From positions 372,001 through 436,000 of the forward strand of contig CAWAFL010000014.1 of assembly GCA_963781305.1 (NCBI GenBank): 64,000 nucleotides of DNA, in the 5' to 3' direction. The first letter of the stretch is position 1. Each line of letters begins with the position of its first letter. The position numbers and the translations under genes were made by a program. Below the pieces are notes generated by a model, which saw only the letters and a program-made list of their open reading frames with translations, ran no database searches and was not told where the DNA came from. Source of the DNA: DASXMT01 sp963781305. GTDB taxonomy: Bacteria; Actinomycetota; Acidimicrobiia; Acidimicrobiales; RAAP-2. Shown in pieces: positions 61,699 through 64,000 of the stretch.

Positions 61699-62880
61699 TC
61701 ACCCTCGAGAAAGCAGCTGGCGCAGGTTGTCGCGCATGATGAGCCGGGTGTCGGCCTCGGTGAAGTCGGTGAGGGCCTTGACGAAGTCGGTCGGCTCCGA
61801 GAGGCCCTCGGCGTGGGGGTAGTCCGATCCGGCCAGGATCCGCTCAATGGGCAGGTACCGGGCGATGTCGGTGATGTCGTCCTCCCAGAACGGGCTGACC
61901 CACACGCACCGCTCGAAGGCCTCGATGGGGTCCTCGGGGAACGAGCCCGGATACCGGTGGTAGTAGATCTTCATCTTGTCGACGAGGGAGGGGATCCAGT
62001 CGCCACCGTTCTCAACGGAGACGAGCTTCAACTTCGGGTGCCGGCTCAGGGCCCCGTCGCAGACCATGGCGGTGAAGAAGTCGGAGATGGCCCGGCCGTG
62101 GAGGGCGATGTGCTCGAAGGCCGAGCGGGTGAAGGCGTGGTACTCGAAGTTACCCGTCCAGTCTCCGGTGTACTTGGTGTAGCTCACCGGGCCGGCATGC
62201 ACGCCGACCAGCACGTCCGCCTCCTCGCACCGCGCCCAGAACCGGTCGAACTCGGGCTTCCCCGGAGAGGTGAACCCGGTGGCGGTGAGCACCGGGGCGG
62301 ACCGCACGTCGATCACCCGGCAGCCACGCTCGATGGCCCAGTCCAACATGGCCAGCGCCTGGTCAACATCGGCCAGGGAGAAGATGGGCGCCGCGTACAT
62401 CCGATCGGCGCTGTTGAACGTCCAGGTTTCTTCGAGCCAGCGGTTGAAAGCCCACAGGATGTCGGTGAGCAACGGGATGTCCTCGCGAACCCGCTCCTCG
62501 ATACCCGAGGCCAGGGTGGGGAACAGGAGGCACCCTTCGATGCTCTGCTCGTCGAGGAGGGCCAGGCGCTTGTCCCGCTCCTGGTACTCGGGGTGCAACG
62601 CCAAAGGCTCGACCACCTTGTAGCCGTCGGTGATCACGTCGGCCTTGGACTTCTCGCCCGAGAACATGTCGGTAAGCGCCCCGGCCACCGAGATGGGATC
62701 GAACGTCGGGTTGGGCACGTAGTCCCAGACGTGACCGCCCATCATGATGTGCTGGTGGCCTCGCTCGTCGGTCACCCAGTAGAGGTCCCGGCGGCGATGA
62801 TCGGGGAGGTGGCGGGTGAAGGCCTCCCTCGTCTCGTACAGGTGGTTGTCGGCGTCGTACATCCGATACGGAAGATCCAT
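61699..62880 (-). CDS. Amidohydrolase_2 family metal hydrolase
   Basis: 393 residues. TIM-barrel amidohydrolase: N-terminal MYDADNHLYE (metal site), FPTLASGIEERVREDIP, VLVGVHAGPVSYT, FEHIALHGRAISDFF, and the late Asp in ILAGSDYPHAEG. Related enzymes decarboxylate or hydrolyse aromatic and cyclic acids. AGGAGG precedes the ATG at 62880. Part of the minus-strand catabolic cluster. Confidence 0.9.
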   Translation of the reverse strand: MDLPYRMYDADNHLYETREAFTRHLPDHRRRDLYWVTDERGHQHIMMGGHVWDYVPNPTFDPISVAGALTDMFSGEKSKADVITDGYKVVEPLALHPEYQERDKRLALLDEQSIEGCLLFPTLASGIEERVREDIPLLTDILWAFNRWLEETWTFNSADRMYAAPIFSLADVDQALAMLDWAIERGCRVIDVRSAPVLTATGFTSPGKPEFDRFWARCEEADVLVGVHAGPVSYTKYTGDWTGNFEYHAFTRSAFEHIALHGRAISDFFTAMVCDGALSRHPKLKLVSVENGGDWIPSLVDKMKIYYHRYPGSFPEDPIEAFERCVWVSPFWEDDITDIARYLPIERILAGSDYPHAEGLSEPTDFVKALTDFTEADTRLIMRDNLRQLLSRG

Positions 62881-63150
62881 GGGAGCTCCTCCTTCGCTGT
62901 GGTCGGCGGCGGCCACGGCTCGCCGTGACTCTCTGGCCACCAACGATAGTTCTAACGGTCGGTTGGCAGGTAATGCTGACCCAGACCCGGTACTATCCCT
63001 AGTCAGATGGTGCTTTGGCTTCTGGTCACCTCGACAGACGGTCGTACATGCCAGCGCGACCATGCCCGGGTGGCCGAGTCCATGCCGGTGGACGGGAGCG
63101 ACCGAGGCTCAGCGTGCATAACCAAGGATCACAACGTGCGTAACCCAGGA

Positions 63151-63918
<768 letters not shown>

Positions 63919-64000
63919 GTTCCGACCCCCTTCGTCGGCCGTCACGGTAGTCGGCGGCCTGGATCGCCGGTGTCGGCTGGGAGTACGTTCGTGGCGCCCG

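Overview
The window is high-GC actinobacterial DNA. The lineage is inferred from its gene set and signals: a perfect actinobacterial LexA box upstream of recA, a mycothiol-type deacetylase, a SigB-like sigma factor, a rimO-pgsA-cinA-recA neighbourhood, and many CoA, SDR and amidohydrolase catabolic genes. An uncultured member of the class Acidimicrobiia is my best guess, but no rRNA is present to prove it. Several genes appear to be leaderless, with a -10-like hexamer ending 5-10 nt before the start codon.

0-13.7 kb: a DUF1579-like gene running off the left edge; a MerR-PP2C phosphatase fusion with a textbook MerR promoter; a membrane-anchored nucleoside 2-deoxyribosyltransferase-like protein; an AlsS-like acetolactate synthase preceded by a 21-codon upstream ORF; an MFS exporter; a PIG-L deacetylase; a CoA-transferase; a frameshifted SigG-type sigma factor; an FMN/F420 split-barrel protein; an RHH regulator coupled to a FUSC exporter; and a methyltransferase. 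13.9-17.4 kb: a xylose-type sugar ABC transporter (binding protein, single-domain ATPase, permease). 17.5-31.7 kb: mixed metabolic genes, including galactokinase/OsmC, ATP-grasp, DUF429 and ArsC-like proteins, a MocR regulator divergent from a PPOX-like gene, and an NlpC/P60 hydrolase.

31.9-42.7 kb: an MFS carrier, the oxidative pentose-phosphate pair gnd-zwf, an SDR, a secreted unknown, a 16/17-bp repeat array before an aldo/keto reductase, a group 2 sigma factor and a Tat-exported dimethylformamidase-like protein. 42.8-49.5 kb: core genes recA, thpR, a DUF3048 gene, cinA, pgsA and rimO. 49.6-55.3 kb: an SDR divergent from a tightly overlapped five-gene operon (acyl-CoA dehydrogenase, APH-type kinase, quinone oxidoreductase, TetR, SDR). 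Its first two genes look like a split form of animal ACAD10/11.

55.4-59.5 kb is the most unusual stretch. A tRNA-Ser(GCU) and a 5'-half relic of the same tRNA bracket a single gene for an 891-residue secreted protein made of about 24 Gly/Asn/Ala-rich 27-residue repeats. The gene has a duplicated Shine-Dalgarno segment and an internal 8-unit duplication. 59.5-64 kb: a minus-strand catabolic cluster of enoyl-CoA hydratase, SMP-30 lactonase, amidohydrolase and SDR genes.
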